DNA of 53,369 bases from Chloroflexota bacterium (GCA_020349245.1 CP070764.1:2071127-2124495); one strand, 5' to 3'; shown: positions 17,956 to 26,886, counted from the stretch's first letter. The notes: generated by a model from the sequence alone, not told the origin. Numbers and translations: made by a program.

Positions 17956-18516
17956 ATGCCGAGAAATCCTGAATCGACAAAGAATGACCTGGCAGATAAT
18001 CGTGACAAGCTGCGAGCTGAAATCGAAAAGACCCGCCTTGCCTATCATGAACTGCTTGGGGAGGTTGCAGAGACTGATCTGACGAAACCGAGTCTCAATC
18101 CTGCCTGGAATATCGCCGAAGTTCTTTACCATATGACCTTGGCCCCCAAAAACCTCCCCTCAGATGTCCGCCTGATCAGGCGTCTAAAATGGGTGCCGAA
18201 AATTCCTGCCGGACCATTCAACCGGCTGAATGTCTACTTTACCCGCAGGGGTGCCCGCAATGCCACCAAGGAATCCCTGGCAATAGAGTATGACCAGGCG
18301 CATCAGCGCACGCGAAAGGTATTGGAAAGTGTCCAGGATCACGAATGGCAATACAGTGTTCACTATCCGGATTGGGATCCGCTGCTCAGCGGGAAGGTCA
18401 ACCTGGAAAGACTATTTCGCTATATAAAACGACATTTTGATTCTCATTCCGCCGATATCCGCATGGCATTGGTTGATCAAAAAACACAACCTGTTAACCC
18501 GGAATCCCGTGAATAA
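17956..18516 (+). CDS. DinB-like family protein
   Basis: 186-residue member of the DinB-like four-helix-bundle superfamily. Typical features are a long first helix (RAEIEKTRLAYHELLGEV), the NPAWNIAEVLYHMTL segment that carries the first metal-site histidine, and a late RYIKRHFDSHSADIR segment with further histidines. No enzymatic activity can be assigned. It starts 38 bases after the WYL regulator and overlaps the GNAT gene by eight bases, which suggests a WYL-DinB-GNAT-msrA transcription unit. It is only distantly similar to the other DinB-like protein at 14852. Confidence 0.82.
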   Translation: MPRNPESTKNDLADNRDKLRAEIEKTRLAYHELLGEVAETDLTKPSLNPAWNIAEVLYHMTLAPKNLPSDVRLIRRLKWVPKIPAGPFNRLNVYFTRRGARNATKESLAIEYDQAHQRTRKVLESVQDHEWQYSVHYPDWDPLLSGKVNLERLFRYIKRHFDSHSADIRMALVDQKTQPVNPESRE

Positions 18517-19006
18517 AACTCCACGTGAAATCGTATACTTGGCCGATCGACCGGAGCTGGTCCCAGTCCTGGCAAAATGGTTTTACGATGAATGGGGGCG
18601 TAGCGACCCCCAGAGCTCCACGGTGAAAATGCAAGCCACTCTCCGAGGATATTTAAATCGGGATCGGATTCCGCTGACGATCGTTAAACTGCAGAGCTCC
18701 CAGCCTGTAGCCAGCACCAGTTTGAAAATTCAGGAAATGGAAACCCATCCTCAGTATACTTATTGGTTGGGAGGCGTGTATGTCCACCCGGACTATCGGG
18801 AAAGGGGAATTGGCTCACAGCTGGTAGAATACAGCGCCGGGCTGGCAAAGGATTTAGGAGTACGAAACCTTTACCTGTATACAAGGGACCATGAGGATTT
18901 TTATACCCGGCTCGGCTGGCAGGTGATCGAGCGGCCACTTTACCAGGGTCGGCTGGCAATCGTCATGAAAAGAAATTTATTGTTAGGAATAGAAAAGGAT
19001 GAATAG
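18509..19006 (+). CDS. GNAT family N-acetyltransferase
   Basis: 165-residue acetyl-CoA-dependent acetyltransferase. The acetyl-CoA-binding signature is clear: GVYVHPDYRERGIGSQLVEY near residue 90-110 (RERGIGS loop), followed by the usual LYLYTRDHEDFYTRLGWQVI near the C-terminus, where the tyrosine can act as general acid. Substrate unknown. Start chosen at GTG 18509 (VNKTPREIVYL), overlapping the DinB-like gene by eight bases; the open frame extends further upstream inside that gene without a reason to use it. It is followed by msrA after one base, or with overlap if msrA starts at 18999. Confidence 0.86.
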   Translation: MNKTPREIVYLADRPELVPVLAKWFYDEWGRSDPQSSTVKMQATLRGYLNRDRIPLTIVKLQSSQPVASTSLKIQEMETHPQYTYWLGGVYVHPDYRERGIGSQLVEYSAGLAKDLGVRNLYLYTRDHEDFYTRLGWQVIERPLYQGRLAIVMKRNLLLGIEKDE

Positions 19007-19007
19007 A

Positions 19008-19571
19008 ATGTCAAGTGATCAATACAACAGCAAAAAGCAGCTTGAGGTTACCACCCTGGGAGGTGGTTGTTTCTGGTGTTTGGAAGCAATTTTCACCGAC
19101 CTGAAGGGTGTTGAGAAGGTCATCTCGGGTTATTCTGGAGGACATGTCAATAATCCGACCTATGAACAGGTTTGCAGCAAAACCACCGGGCACGCTGAAG
19201 TTGTCCAGGTGACTTTCGATCCGGGGGTGATCGGGTATGGTGAACTACTGAAAATCTTCTTCAGCATTCACGATCCCACCACGCCTGACCGGCAAGGTGC
19301 CGACGTCGGACCGCAGTACCGGTCGGTAATCTTCTACCATGATGAGAGTCAAAAAGAAACAGCTGAACGAGTCATTGCAGAGCTCACTGCAGAGAAAATC
19401 TGGGTTGACCCAATCGTTACCCGGGTAGAACCTCTCCAGGAGTTCTTTGTTGCCGAGGAATACCACCAGGAATATTTCAAACGCAATCCTTACCAGGGAT
19501 ACTGCCAAGTGGTGATCGCTCCCAAGGTGACAAAATTCCGCAAGTCTTTTGCAGAGAAATTACGCACCTAG
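19008..19571 (+). CDS. msrA: Peptide methionine-S-sulfoxide reductase
   Basis: Repairs oxidised methionine by reducing the S-sulfoxide, with thioredoxin as usual donor; 187 residues. The catalytic motif GGGCFWCLEAIF lies near residue 20 (first cysteine nucleophilic), followed by GYSGGHVNNPTYEQVCS, TGHAEVVQVTFDP and EEYHQEYFKRNP, all MsrA hallmarks. The recycling step would use Cys in PYQGYCQVV. Start chosen at ATG 19008, eight bases after AAGGA; ATG 18999 is an alternative overlapping the GNAT gene. Last gene of the putative WYL-regulated unit; a strong hairpin follows. Confidence 0.95.
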   Translation: MSSDQYNSKKQLEVTTLGGGCFWCLEAIFTDLKGVEKVISGYSGGHVNNPTYEQVCSKTTGHAEVVQVTFDPGVIGYGELLKIFFSIHDPTTPDRQGADVGPQYRSVIFYHDESQKETAERVIAELTAEKIWVDPIVTRVEPLQEFFVAEEYHQEYFKRNPYQGYCQVVIAPKVTKFRKSFAEKLRT

Positions 19572-19602
19572 TTCGCAATTCATTTGCTTATTCAATTACA
19601 GG

Positions 19603-19635
19603 AAGCCCCGGAAATGGCTTTCATTTCCGGGGCTT
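19603..19635 (+). terminator. Strong hairpin after msrA
   Basis: A perfect 14-bp stem, AAGCCCCGGAAATG with CATTTCCGGGGCTT, around a 5-base loop, 31 bases after the msrA stop. There is no T-run on the plus strand, but the stem is stable enough to act as a terminator or transcript-end protector. Confidence 0.7.
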
Positions 19636-19771
19636 ACCAAATCCTCCCCAAATTCATTCTCTGGAGGAGCAATAATTTGGGGTACGGGTCAGTTGATTTG
19701 CCCCTGCAATCGTGTGACCACAGCCAATTTAATTCGCAATTACTACCTTTCCAAACGGGATTGCCAAGATT

Positions 19772-19969
19772 TCAGGTGGCGGCGTGGGGGCGGAGCAGTT
19801 TCAGCCAATCCCAGCCCAGCTTCGTTTTTCTGGCTGGTTTTTCAACCACTTCATTTTCTCTCGAACTCAAGCTATACAATTCCCTGGATTTCCGCGCTTC
19901 CCTTTCCAGCCGGTTACGGTTCTGCCGTTCAAATTCCGCTCTGACTACAAAATTACTATTTGGCAGCAT
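19772..19969 (-). CDS. Small charged hypothetical protein
   Basis: 65 residues, not recognised. It contains an amphipathic, very charged helix (EFERQNRNRLEREARKSREL) and ends in a basic aromatic segment (KTKLGWDWLKLLRP). No signal peptide. The case for a real gene rests on a strong ribosome site, AAGGAG eight bases before ATG 19969, and on three palindromes directly upstream. Two closer in-frame starts (19975 ATG, 19978 GTG) have unsuitable spacing. Overlapping plus-strand frames of similar length have no such support. Confidence 0.5.
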   Translation of the reverse strand: MLPNSNFVVRAEFERQNRNRLEREARKSRELYSLSSRENEVVEKPARKTKLGWDWLKLLRPHAAT

Positions 19970-20002
19970 GTCCATCACTCCTTCCTTCTAGAAACGACTT
20001 AA

Positions 20003-20064
20003 CTGTTAACAGTGTAGCAAGATTTCAAATCTCGGTCAGTAATCCAGGTAATTGTGAAATTACC
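20003..20064. promoter_or_regulatory. Three consecutive palindromes upstream of the small gene
   Basis: CTGTTAACAG (20003-20012), AGATTT-C-AAATCT (20020-20032) and GGTAATT-GTGA-AATTACC (20047-20064) follow one another within 62 bases. All three are perfect. They lie just upstream of the minus-strand small gene starting at 19969 and about 280 bases before the second cyclase gene. Confidence 0.5.
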
Positions 20065-20343
20065 AATCGATCTATGAAATTACTGTGAAGTACATCACCC
20101 CTGGAATGTGAAAAGAATGGGAAACACCCAATTCATGACCGGTTGATCACCTCTCAAACATGAGATACCTGGATGCAGAACAGGTATCGGAAATACACTG
20201 GGAGTATTATCTTGTGAAAGGGTAGTTGAATAGCAATTTCGATCCGGTACATGGGGATCGGAAAATGAATTAACTTTGAGAAAAATTCCACTTATCCAGC
20301 TTTCCCCCAATATAAAAGGAGAAATCCGGTAAAATAAATCTCA
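20065..20343. other. Leader region of the second cyclase gene
   Basis: About 280 bases with no gene. A GGAG lies about 22 bases before the cyclase ATG, too far for a normal ribosome site. No recognised riboswitch or promoter seen. Confidence 0.35.
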
Positions 20344-23300
20344 ATGGACAAGCGAGAACAGATTCTGGAAGCGATCGCAGCCCAGGAAGGGCTGCGAGGT
20401 ACGCTGGATGACCATATTATAGATGCCACCATTGCCGCCCTGCAAAACCAGCTGCATGACTTGGATCGCTTCCCTGAACAACAACGCAAGCAGATTACGG
20501 TACTCTTCATGGATATCGTTGGTTCTTCCAAAATTGGGCTGCACCTTGACCCTGAAGATACCTTGGATATCATGGATAGCGCGCTGAAATTTCTCGGCGA
20601 ACCTGTCCAGGAGCATGGCGGTCGGATCACTCGCTACATGGGTGATGGATTTAAGGCTGTTTTCGGAGCACCAATGGCGCAGGAAAATGACCCCGAAATG
20701 GCAGTGCGCGCCGGGCTTATGATTCTAGAACGCACCCAGGAGTATGAAAAACAGTTGCAGGCAGATTGGGGTATTGAGCGTTTCCAGGTGAGGATAGGTA
20801 TTAATACCGGCATGGTTGCCCTGGGGGGGCTCACAGAAGGCGAAGATACCATCATGGGCAGTACAGTCAACCTGGCTGCCAGGATGGAGAGCGCTGCCCT
20901 ACCGGGAAATCTGCTGATATCACAGCACACCTTCCAGCATGTGCGCGGCCTTTTTGAGGTTGCCCCCCTCGATCCGATCACCGTGAAAGGTTTTGACCAT
21001 CCAGTTGCTGTCTACATCGTTAATCATCCCAAGCCTCGCGCTTTCCGTAAGCTTGTCCGTGGCCTTGAGGGTATCCATACTCGCATGGTTGGCAGGGATA
21101 CCGAGTTCAAGTACCTGCAGGATTCTTTCTATACTGCCCAGGAGGAAGGGGAAGGCCAGGTGGTGACCATCATCGGTGAAGCCGGGGTCGGCAAATCCCG
21201 CTTGCTTGGAGAATTCCTGGATTGGTTAGCAGAACTCAGAAACCCTGTGAGTATCTTTCAGGGACAGTCAATGCTGGAAACACGACATGTGCCTTATGGT
21301 TTACTCAAGGATTTATTTTCCTCCCATTTTCAGGATCCGAATTCAGACGAGAATTGGCCAGCTCAGCGAGATGTGGAAATGGGTCTCAACCAGATTTTTG
21401 GGTTTGATCGATCTGGAGAGATGCGCAGCCACATTATCGGACAGCTGCTTGGATATGACTACAGCACCAGTCCTCACCTCAGAGGCCTCCTGGAGGATGC
21501 ACAACAGCTGCGCAACCGGGCAGTTAATTACCTGGCAGAATACTTCCAGGCTTTGAGCCGGAAAAAACCGGTGGTAATTTTCCTAGAGGATATCCACTGG
21601 GCGGATGACAGCACCCTGGATATCATCGACCAGCTGGGGAGTGAAACCGCGAATATTCCTCTGGTCATTTTCTGTCTGGCGAGGGAGCGCTTATTTGAAC
21701 GCCGTCCTTATTGGGGTGAGGCTCAATCCTTCCACACCCGCATACACCTGAAACCTTTGTCCAAACGCCAGAGCAGGCTGCTATTAGCCGAGATTCTCAA
21801 TAAGGTTCCAGAAATACCAAATGACTTACGCGAGCTGGTCATTAGTGGATCGGAAGGAAATCCTTATTACATTGAGGAATTAATCAAAATGCTGATCAGC
21901 GAGGGGGTTATCACCAAACACGCTGAGCATTGGCAGGTGGAACCAGATAGACTGGCAGAGATCCATATCCCGCCCACGTTGATGGGAGTCCTGCAGGCAC
22001 GTCTGGATGGACTGCCAGTATATGAGAAAATCACCCTCCAGACAGGTTCAGTTATTGGACGAAACTTTTGGGACCAGGCAGTCCGCTATATCACGAATTC
22101 ATCTTCCCCAGATGTACAGGACCTGCAGGCAATCAGCAAACAGCTGGACTCCCTGCGCAGCAGGGAAATGGTTTTCCGCCGGGAAGCTTCAGAATTCCCC
22201 AATTCAATTGAATACAGCTTTAAACACAGCCTGCTACGAGATGTAGCTTACGAGAGTGTTTTGAAGAAAAATCGGAAGGTTTACCACAAGCTGGTAGCTG
22301 ACTGGCTGATCGGTATTTGCGATCAAAAACTGGAGGAATATTCAGGTTTGATCGCAAAACATCTCGAGAATGCCGGTGAGAACGAACGCGCTTTCCATTT
22401 TCTGCAATTAGCAGGAGAACGAGCGACCAGACAATATGCAAATGAAGAAGCGATAGCTTATTTCACCAGGGCATTGGCGATATATTCACACCCAGATGGA
22501 AAAGACGAGTCTGATAGTAAGCACCTGCAAAGTCTTCATGAGAGCCTGGGGAATATCTTCTCACTAAGCGGAAAACACGCCGCCTCTCGGAAAGAATTCC
22601 AGCAAGCCATGGCATTAATTCCTGGTGACGAGTTGCTGGAATTAGCCCGGCTACAGCGAAAGATCGCCACAACCTGGCAGGATGAAGGGAACTATGACCA
22701 ATCTGACCAGGCATTCGCAGCTGCTGAAGACCATTTAGGTCCAGAACCATTAAAACCTGTGGACACTTGGTGGCAGGAATGGATCGCTATCCAGATCAGC
22801 CGCCTGGATGGTTATTATGCCCGAGCAGATACCTCCAAGATAATTTCGCTGGTTGAAAAAGTACAGCCCATCGTCGAACGATTTGGAACCCCTCAGCAGC
22901 ATGCAGCTTACTTCTCAGGTCAAGCACGAATGTACTTTCGGCGGGATCGTTATACAGTTACAGATGAACTCCTGGAGGTTAGCAGAAAATTGGTTTCCAT
23001 ATCCCAGGATATTGGCGACAAGCAACGGCTATGTGATGCCCATTTCGAATTTGGATTCACCACTCTTTGGTACGGAGATCTTGAATTGGCGGAGGAACAA
23101 ATATTATTAGCATTATCTTTAGCAAAGGAATGCAGTAATTTATACAGCCAGACTCTCTGCAACACATACCTAACTATCCTCTACCGCCAGAGGAGGGATT
23201 TACCGCACACCGAGGAGTATATTCGCCAAAGTATTTCGACAGCTACCGATCGGAACATGATTAATTATCTTGCTACTGCCCGAGGAAACCAAGCCTGGTT

Positions 23301-23622
23301 TGCCTTTTACCAGGGGAAATTTGACCAGGTAGAAGATTTCGGACAGCAAGCGCTTAAATTATGGTCGCAAGTTCCTTTCGTTTACCCATTCCAATGGACT
23401 GCTCTATGGCCGTTAATCGCTGTCGCAGTGGAAAAAAACGATTATGAACGCGCTGTCCATTACGCGGGAGGGTTGCTTGCTCCAGATCAACAATGCCTGC
23501 CCGGAAATCTCGCAGAGGTTTTGCAGGCAGCGATTGACTCCTGGCAAAAGGAAGGAAGTTATGCAATAAAGACTGATTTTCAACGAGCACTGCAATTGGC
23601 AAGTGAATTTAATTTACTTTAA
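20344..23622 (+). CDS. Class III nucleotide cyclase / AAA-type ATPase / TPR protein, copy 2
   Basis: Paralogue of the 10782 gene, 1092 residues, same architecture: helical N-terminus, cyclase domain (about 48-225) with metal aspartates Asp57 (LFMDIVGSS) and Asp101 (GDGFKAVFG) and Asn176/Arg180 (VNLAARME), Walker A GEAGVGKS (278-285), Walker B VVIFLEDIHW, the same IPPTLMGVLQARLDGL linker, and a TPR array from about residue 680. Similarity to copy 1 is high in the cyclase and ATPase parts and low in the TPR part, as expected if the two sense different inputs. The gene is followed after 17 bases by an NTF2-like gene, with a good ribosome site there, so the two form an operon. Nucleotide specificity unknown. 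Confidence 0.88.
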   Translation: MDKREQILEAIAAQEGLRGTLDDHIIDATIAALQNQLHDLDRFPEQQRKQITVLFMDIVGSSKIGLHLDPEDTLDIMDSALKFLGEPVQEHGGRITRYMGDGFKAVFGAPMAQENDPEMAVRAGLMILERTQEYEKQLQADWGIERFQVRIGINTGMVALGGLTEGEDTIMGSTVNLAARMESAALPGNLLISQHTFQHVRGLFEVAPLDPITVKGFDHPVAVYIVNHPKPRAFRKLVRGLEGIHTRMVGRDTEFKYLQDSFYTAQEEGEGQVVTIIGEAGVGKSRLLGEFLDWLAELRNPVSIFQGQSMLETRHVPYGLLKDLFSSHFQDPNSDENWPAQRDVEMGLNQIFGFDRSGEMRSHIIGQLLGYDYSTSPHLRGLLEDAQQLRNRAVNYLAEYFQALSRKKPVVIFLEDIHWADDSTLDIIDQLGSETANIPLVIFCLARERLFERRPYWGEAQSFHTRIHLKPLSKRQSRLLLAEILNKVPEIPNDLRELVISGSEGNPYYIEELIKMLISEGVITKHAEHWQVEPDRLAEIHIPPTLMGVLQARLDGLPVYEKITLQTGSVIGRNFWDQAVRYITNSSSPDVQDLQAISKQLDSLRSREMVFRREASEFPNSIEYSFKHSLLRDVAYESVLKKNRKVYHKLVADWLIGICDQKLEEYSGLIAKHLENAGENERAFHFLQLAGERATRQYANEEAIAYFTRALAIYSHPDGKDESDSKHLQSLHESLGNIFSLSGKHAASRKEFQQAMALIPGDELLELARLQRKIATTWQDEGNYDQSDQAFAAAEDHLGPEPLKPVDTWWQEWIAIQISRLDGYYARADTSKIISLVEKVQPIVERFGTPQQHAAYFSGQARMYFRRDRYTVTDELLEVSRKLVSISQDIGDKQRLCDAHFEFGFTTLWYGDLELAEEQILLALSLAKECSNLYSQTLCNTYLTILYRQRRDLPHTEEYIRQSISTATDRNMINYLATARGNQAWFAFYQGKFDQVEDFGQQALKLWSQVPFVYPFQWTALWPLIAVAVEKNDYERAVHYAGGLLAPDQQCLPGNLAEVLQAAIDSWQKEGSYAIKTDFQRALQLASEFNLL

Positions 23623-23639
23623 TTCGAAAAGGAGCAGAC

Positions 23640-24047
23640 ATGGCAAATCATGAAAACCTTGAGGTGGTGCAGCGGTTCCTCCAGGAAGGGGATTTGACAG
23701 CTATAATGGAAGATGCTGAATTTTTTGATTTCAACCTATCAGAACCTATCCTGGGCAGCCAGGCAATCAGCAACTATATCTCCAAGCATTACAACCACTG
23801 GTTTCGGGATGGAGGAGCAGAGTTCACCAACATCGTGACCAGTGAGAGATGCGTGGTGATGGAGTTCACCTTCCGTGGTATACACCAAGCAGAATGGCAG
23901 GGCATTCCAGCCACAGGCAAAGCGGTTGAAATCCCTATGTGCGTAATTTATGACCTGGAAAAAGGGAAAATTACTCAAGGCAGGTTGTACTATAACGGAG
24001 CTTCCATGCTGAGACAGCTCAGCATCCAGGTGCAGGCGGGTTCTTGA
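23640..24047 (+). CDS. NTF2-like / SnoaL-like protein
   Basis: 135-residue alpha+beta cone-fold protein of the SnoaL/ketosteroid-isomerase-like superfamily. Recognisable elements are VVQRFLQEGDLTAIMEDAEF, the GSQAISNYI helix, EFTFRGIHQAEWQGIPATGK with the usual G-IPATGK turn, and VIYDLEKGKITQGRLYYN. The pocket may bind a small hydrophobic ligand or have isomerase or hydrolase activity; nothing more specific is visible. AGGAG lies six bases before the ATG. It follows the second cyclase by 17 bases and is probably co-expressed with it, so a ligand-sensing role for that protein is conceivable. Confidence 0.8.
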   Translation: MANHENLEVVQRFLQEGDLTAIMEDAEFFDFNLSEPILGSQAISNYISKHYNHWFRDGGAEFTNIVTSERCVVMEFTFRGIHQAEWQGIPATGKAVEIPMCVIYDLEKGKITQGRLYYNGASMLRQLSIQVQAGS

Positions 24048-24424
24048 GTCTTGATTGAAGATCGTCGATTGTTACAATTTCCCAGTTTTCGGAATTTATC
24101 ATTATCCTATTTATGAACCTTTATTGTGGATTGGTAGAGGCTTTATTGTGACTAATTTACAGGGTTGGAATTAAAGTTATGATGAAATGATAATTTCATT
24201 GCGAGTTGACTTTGTCCGAGAACAGACGGATTTACAATTTTATAGGATTGATGCAATCACACTTATTTGCAACGATCATGGGGAGAATTGATACCGGTAT
24301 TTTCGTGAGCATCTGTTTTTTTTCTATTAAGTCCTGAAATCGAAACTTCTATTCTTCATACCATAGTTATCAACTCACTAACAATTTAATCGAGGTATTT
24401 TGTGGTTAAAGATAGGTGGGCAAG
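24048..24424. other. AT-rich intergenic stretch
   Basis: About 375 bases, clearly AT-rich, between the NTF2-like gene and the WD40 remnant. No open frame of note, terminator with T-run or convincing promoter was seen. Confidence 0.4.
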
Positions 24425-24953
24425 ATGAATGCTATCTCTACCCACACCATCCAGGGCTACCAGGATGGCGCTGCCCGCTTGTGGGACGCTGATCCTGATG
24501 AACTGGTTTGCATGATCAGCGGTTAGACCCGGGCCAAAGCCATTGCCTGGTCTCCAGATGGAAAATTGGCGACAGTAAATGCAGCGGATGGATTAATCCC
24601 CACCTGGGAACAAATTACTGGTTGAATTACCTTATCCAGAGGTTTATTTGTTCGGCGTCAGTTGGTCACCGGATGAGAAGATAATTTATACCGTCAACGG
24701 TGAAGGCACTGCGCGGGCTTTTGATGTTGCCACAGGCAAGGAACTGCTGATCTACAAGGTGGGAGGTTGGGCCAATGCAGCCCTCTCTCTAGATGGAAAT
24801 CAATTTTTCGTCTATTCAGGTGAAGTCGTTGGTTACGTGTTTCCCACATGGGATACCATCGACGACCTGGTCGCTTACGCCAGGGAGTGCTGTGTAATGC
24901 GCGTGCTGACCCCTGAAGAATGCCAAGAGTTCGGCCTGCCACCCAATGAATAA
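24425..24953 (+). pseudogene. Broken WD40-repeat protein, C-terminal part
   Basis: Reads as WD40 repeats in two frames. Frame from 24425: GYQDGAARLWDADPDELVCM, then an in-frame TAG (about 24524), then AIAWSPDGKLATVNAADGL and IPTWEQITG with a TGA. A shift of one base near 24624 restores ELPYPEVYLFGVSWSPDEK, GTARAFDVATGKELL and a C-terminal tail with DDLVAYARECCVMRVLTPEE. WSPDxK and xWDxxTG units are diagnostic. With one stop, one frameshift and no full-length propeller (only about three repeats remain), it is not functional. The tail after the last blade, with two adjacent cysteines, occurs in intact proteins of this type, so this was the true 3' end of the gene. Confidence 0.78.
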
Positions 24954-24985
24954 GTAGGACGGATTTCTCAATGCCCCAATTTCAA

Positions 24986-25015
24986 TGTCATTCTGAGCCA
25001 GAGGCGAAGAATCCC
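24986..25015 (+). repeat. Single intergenic repeat, TGTCATTCTGAGC type
   Basis: TGTCATTCTGAGCCAGAGGC then GAAGAATCCC: same layout as the 15.5 kb repeats (TGTCAT-CTGAGC-n-GCGAAG) but with a different middle. Lies just after the WD40 remnant. Confidence 0.55.
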
Positions 25016-25187
25016 TTCAGCTCACATTCAATATTTCATTGGAGAAGCATTCAGGATGATCAAATCCGTGAAACTTCCCCACCCAACCATAATCCGGGGA
25101 ACCCCTTCTGGCTCATCCTGCAGCAGTTTTGGTAGATATCTAGGGATGAATTTCTAGAGCTCTTATCACCCTACTATGCAACCCACA

Positions 25188-25616
25188 TCACAAATTCTCA
25201 TCATAACTGACGAATTCAACCAAGTTTCCCTCCGGGTCTGGAATATACATCGAGCGTACATGAATCCAACTGTGTTCGGCAACTAGCAATTTCAACCCTA
25301 ACCCTTCCAAACGCTCTTTCTCTTTTTCGAAATCCTCAAGATCGACATTGAGAGCAATATGGTGCAGGGTTGAAGTTTCAGGATTCAGCTGGCTTGATTT
25401 ATTCTCAAGGAAGGTGCGTTCCTTGGCAGCAAAGAGCGCCAGGTTTTGGGTGTGTCCACCGTACCCTTCTGCGATCTTGAAGAAAACATAATTTTCTTCT
25501 CGTCGTAGAACCTGGAGTCCGACTACTTCTTCGTAAAATTTTTGCATCATATCGAGGTCCTGGACGCGGATTGAGACTTCCCCTAATCCTTTTACCCGGC
25601 TGGTTGGTTCATTCAT
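25188..25616 (-). CDS. VOC family (glyoxalase/bleomycin-resistance-like) protein
   Basis: 142-residue metalloprotein fold with two beta-alpha-beta-beta-beta modules. Module one runs from VSIRVQDLDMMQKFYEEVVG, module two from TLHHIALNVDLEDFEKEK to SMYIPDPEGNLVEFV. Likely metal ligands are His in LHHIAL and Glu in NLVEFV, typical for dioxygenase- or glyoxalase-like VOC proteins. Substrate unknown. AAGGAG five bases before ATG 25616. It is read away from the WD40 remnant and lies about 120 bases downstream of the M29 peptidase on the same strand. Confidence 0.87.
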   Translation of the reverse strand: MNEPTSRVKGLGEVSIRVQDLDMMQKFYEEVVGLQVLRREENYVFFKIAEGYGGHTQNLALFAAKERTFLENKSSQLNPETSTLHHIALNVDLEDFEKEKERLEGLGLKLLVAEHSWIHVRSMYIPDPEGNLVEFVSYDENL

Positions 25617-25736
25617 AATTGCTCCTTATGGTGATGACACATTCGCGCCACATCTCAACAAAACTGGCATACAGAGCTGGGTAAGCTGGTTTTGTGTAAA
25701 AAGTTCCTGTTGGCAAGTAATATATATTTGGTTCAC

Positions 25737-26846
25737 TCAAACAAGGAATTGACCATCCCGGTAAACCACCTCCCCGTCCACCAAGATTTCGGAATCCTGA
25801 CGCAGGTCGCAAATCATGTCCCAGTGAATATCGCTCTTATTCTGACTGCCGGTCTCCGGGTAGCCCGCGCCCAACGCCATGTGGAAAGTGCCGCCGATTT
25901 TCTCATCAAAGAGGATGCTCTTGGTGAAGCGGTCTATCTCGAAGTTGGTGCCGATGGCAAACTCCCCTACATAGCGCGAACCGGCATCCGTGTCGAGCAT
26001 CTTCAAAAGGTATTCTTCGTTTTCACTGGCGCTGGCTTCGACTACCTTTCCATTTTCAAACCCTAATTTGATCCCATCCACGATACGACCTTGATACATG
26101 GCGGGATAAGTGTAGTTCACCCAACCGTTTACGGAATCTTCAACCGGACCGGTGTAAATTTCACCATCTGGCATGTTGTGTTCGCCACAGGCATTTTTAA
26201 ATACCCGGTTTTTGATGGAGAGCGAGAGATCGACATGGGGTCCGCGCAGTTCCACACGATCATGACCCTGGATGTAGTTTACGAGCCGCTCCTGGTTGGA
26301 TTTCACGCCTTGCCAGTGGGCAACCGGGTCCGGTGTATCCTCAACGGCGTGCATGGCGCGATAGACAAAATCCTCGTACTCCTGGTAGCCCATGCCAGCC
26401 TCCATGGCGTAGGCATTGGTTGGGAAAATAGTGCTCACCCAGCGCAGAGATTTATCCGCACCTCGTCTGAGCTGCGCCTGTATCAGCGAGAACAGTGCTT
26501 TTTGTCGCTGTGCCTGGCGCATTGGATCGATGGAGGCCAAAGCGCGGGTATTTGATTCAGCCCTGATCTTGATCAACACATCAAATTGCTCGAAGGCCAT
26601 CTTGTGAAACAATGGCACAAATTCGAGCTGCTCATCTCTCGCAGATTTAAAATACAATTCATCCTGTCCCTGAAAATCCATCAAGATATGCGGATACCCA
26701 CCTCTTTCCAACGTTAAGGAGAATAATTCTTTCACCAGCGGTTCAGCTCGGGTAGTAGTGGTAATCGCCACTTTATCACCTGTCCGCACCTGGGTGGAAT
26801 GATCGATCAGAATCTGTGCAAATTTTTTTATACGAGTATCAGTCAA
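25737..26846 (-). CDS. M29 family aminopeptidase
   Basis: Two-metal aminopeptidase of the thermophilic M29 family (AmpS, PepS, T types), 369 residues, cytosolic. The C-terminal catalytic half shows the metal and active-site segments in order: GEHNMPDGEIYTGP (first Glu pair), VGEFAIGTN, GGTFHMALGAGYPETG (His) and SDIHWDMI (His/Asp). The N-terminal half starts IKKFAQILIDHSTQVRTGDK. The start is TTG 26846 with GGAG seven bases upstream; no ATG of equal quality is near. An extended -10 promoter lies about 40 bases upstream. Confidence 0.93.
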   Translation of the reverse strand: MTDTRIKKFAQILIDHSTQVRTGDKVAITTTTRAEPLVKELFSLTLERGGYPHILMDFQGQDELYFKSARDEQLEFVPLFHKMAFEQFDVLIKIRAESNTRALASIDPMRQAQRQKALFSLIQAQLRRGADKSLRWVSTIFPTNAYAMEAGMGYQEYEDFVYRAMHAVEDTPDPVAHWQGVKSNQERLVNYIQGHDRVELRGPHVDLSLSIKNRVFKNACGEHNMPDGEIYTGPVEDSVNGWVNYTYPAMYQGRIVDGIKLGFENGKVVEASASENEEYLLKMLDTDAGSRYVGEFAIGTNFEIDRFTKSILFDEKIGGTFHMALGAGYPETGSQNKSDIHWDMICDLRQDSEILVDGEVVYRDGQFLV

Positions 26847-26886
26847 GGTATTCTCCGGTATCGATTATTGTCGCTGAATCTGAGAA

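Noticed and set aside
19008..19571. Selenoprotein MsrA
   Set aside because: The catalytic position is a cysteine codon, and there is no in-frame TGA.
24048..24424. Riboswitch or small RNA in the AT-rich gap
   Set aside because: No recognisable aptamer core or terminator with a T-run.
24648..24953. Intact 101-residue gene
   Set aside because: TTG start lies in the middle of a WD40 blade, no ribosome site, and the upstream frames continue the same protein; treated as the 3' part of a pseudogene.
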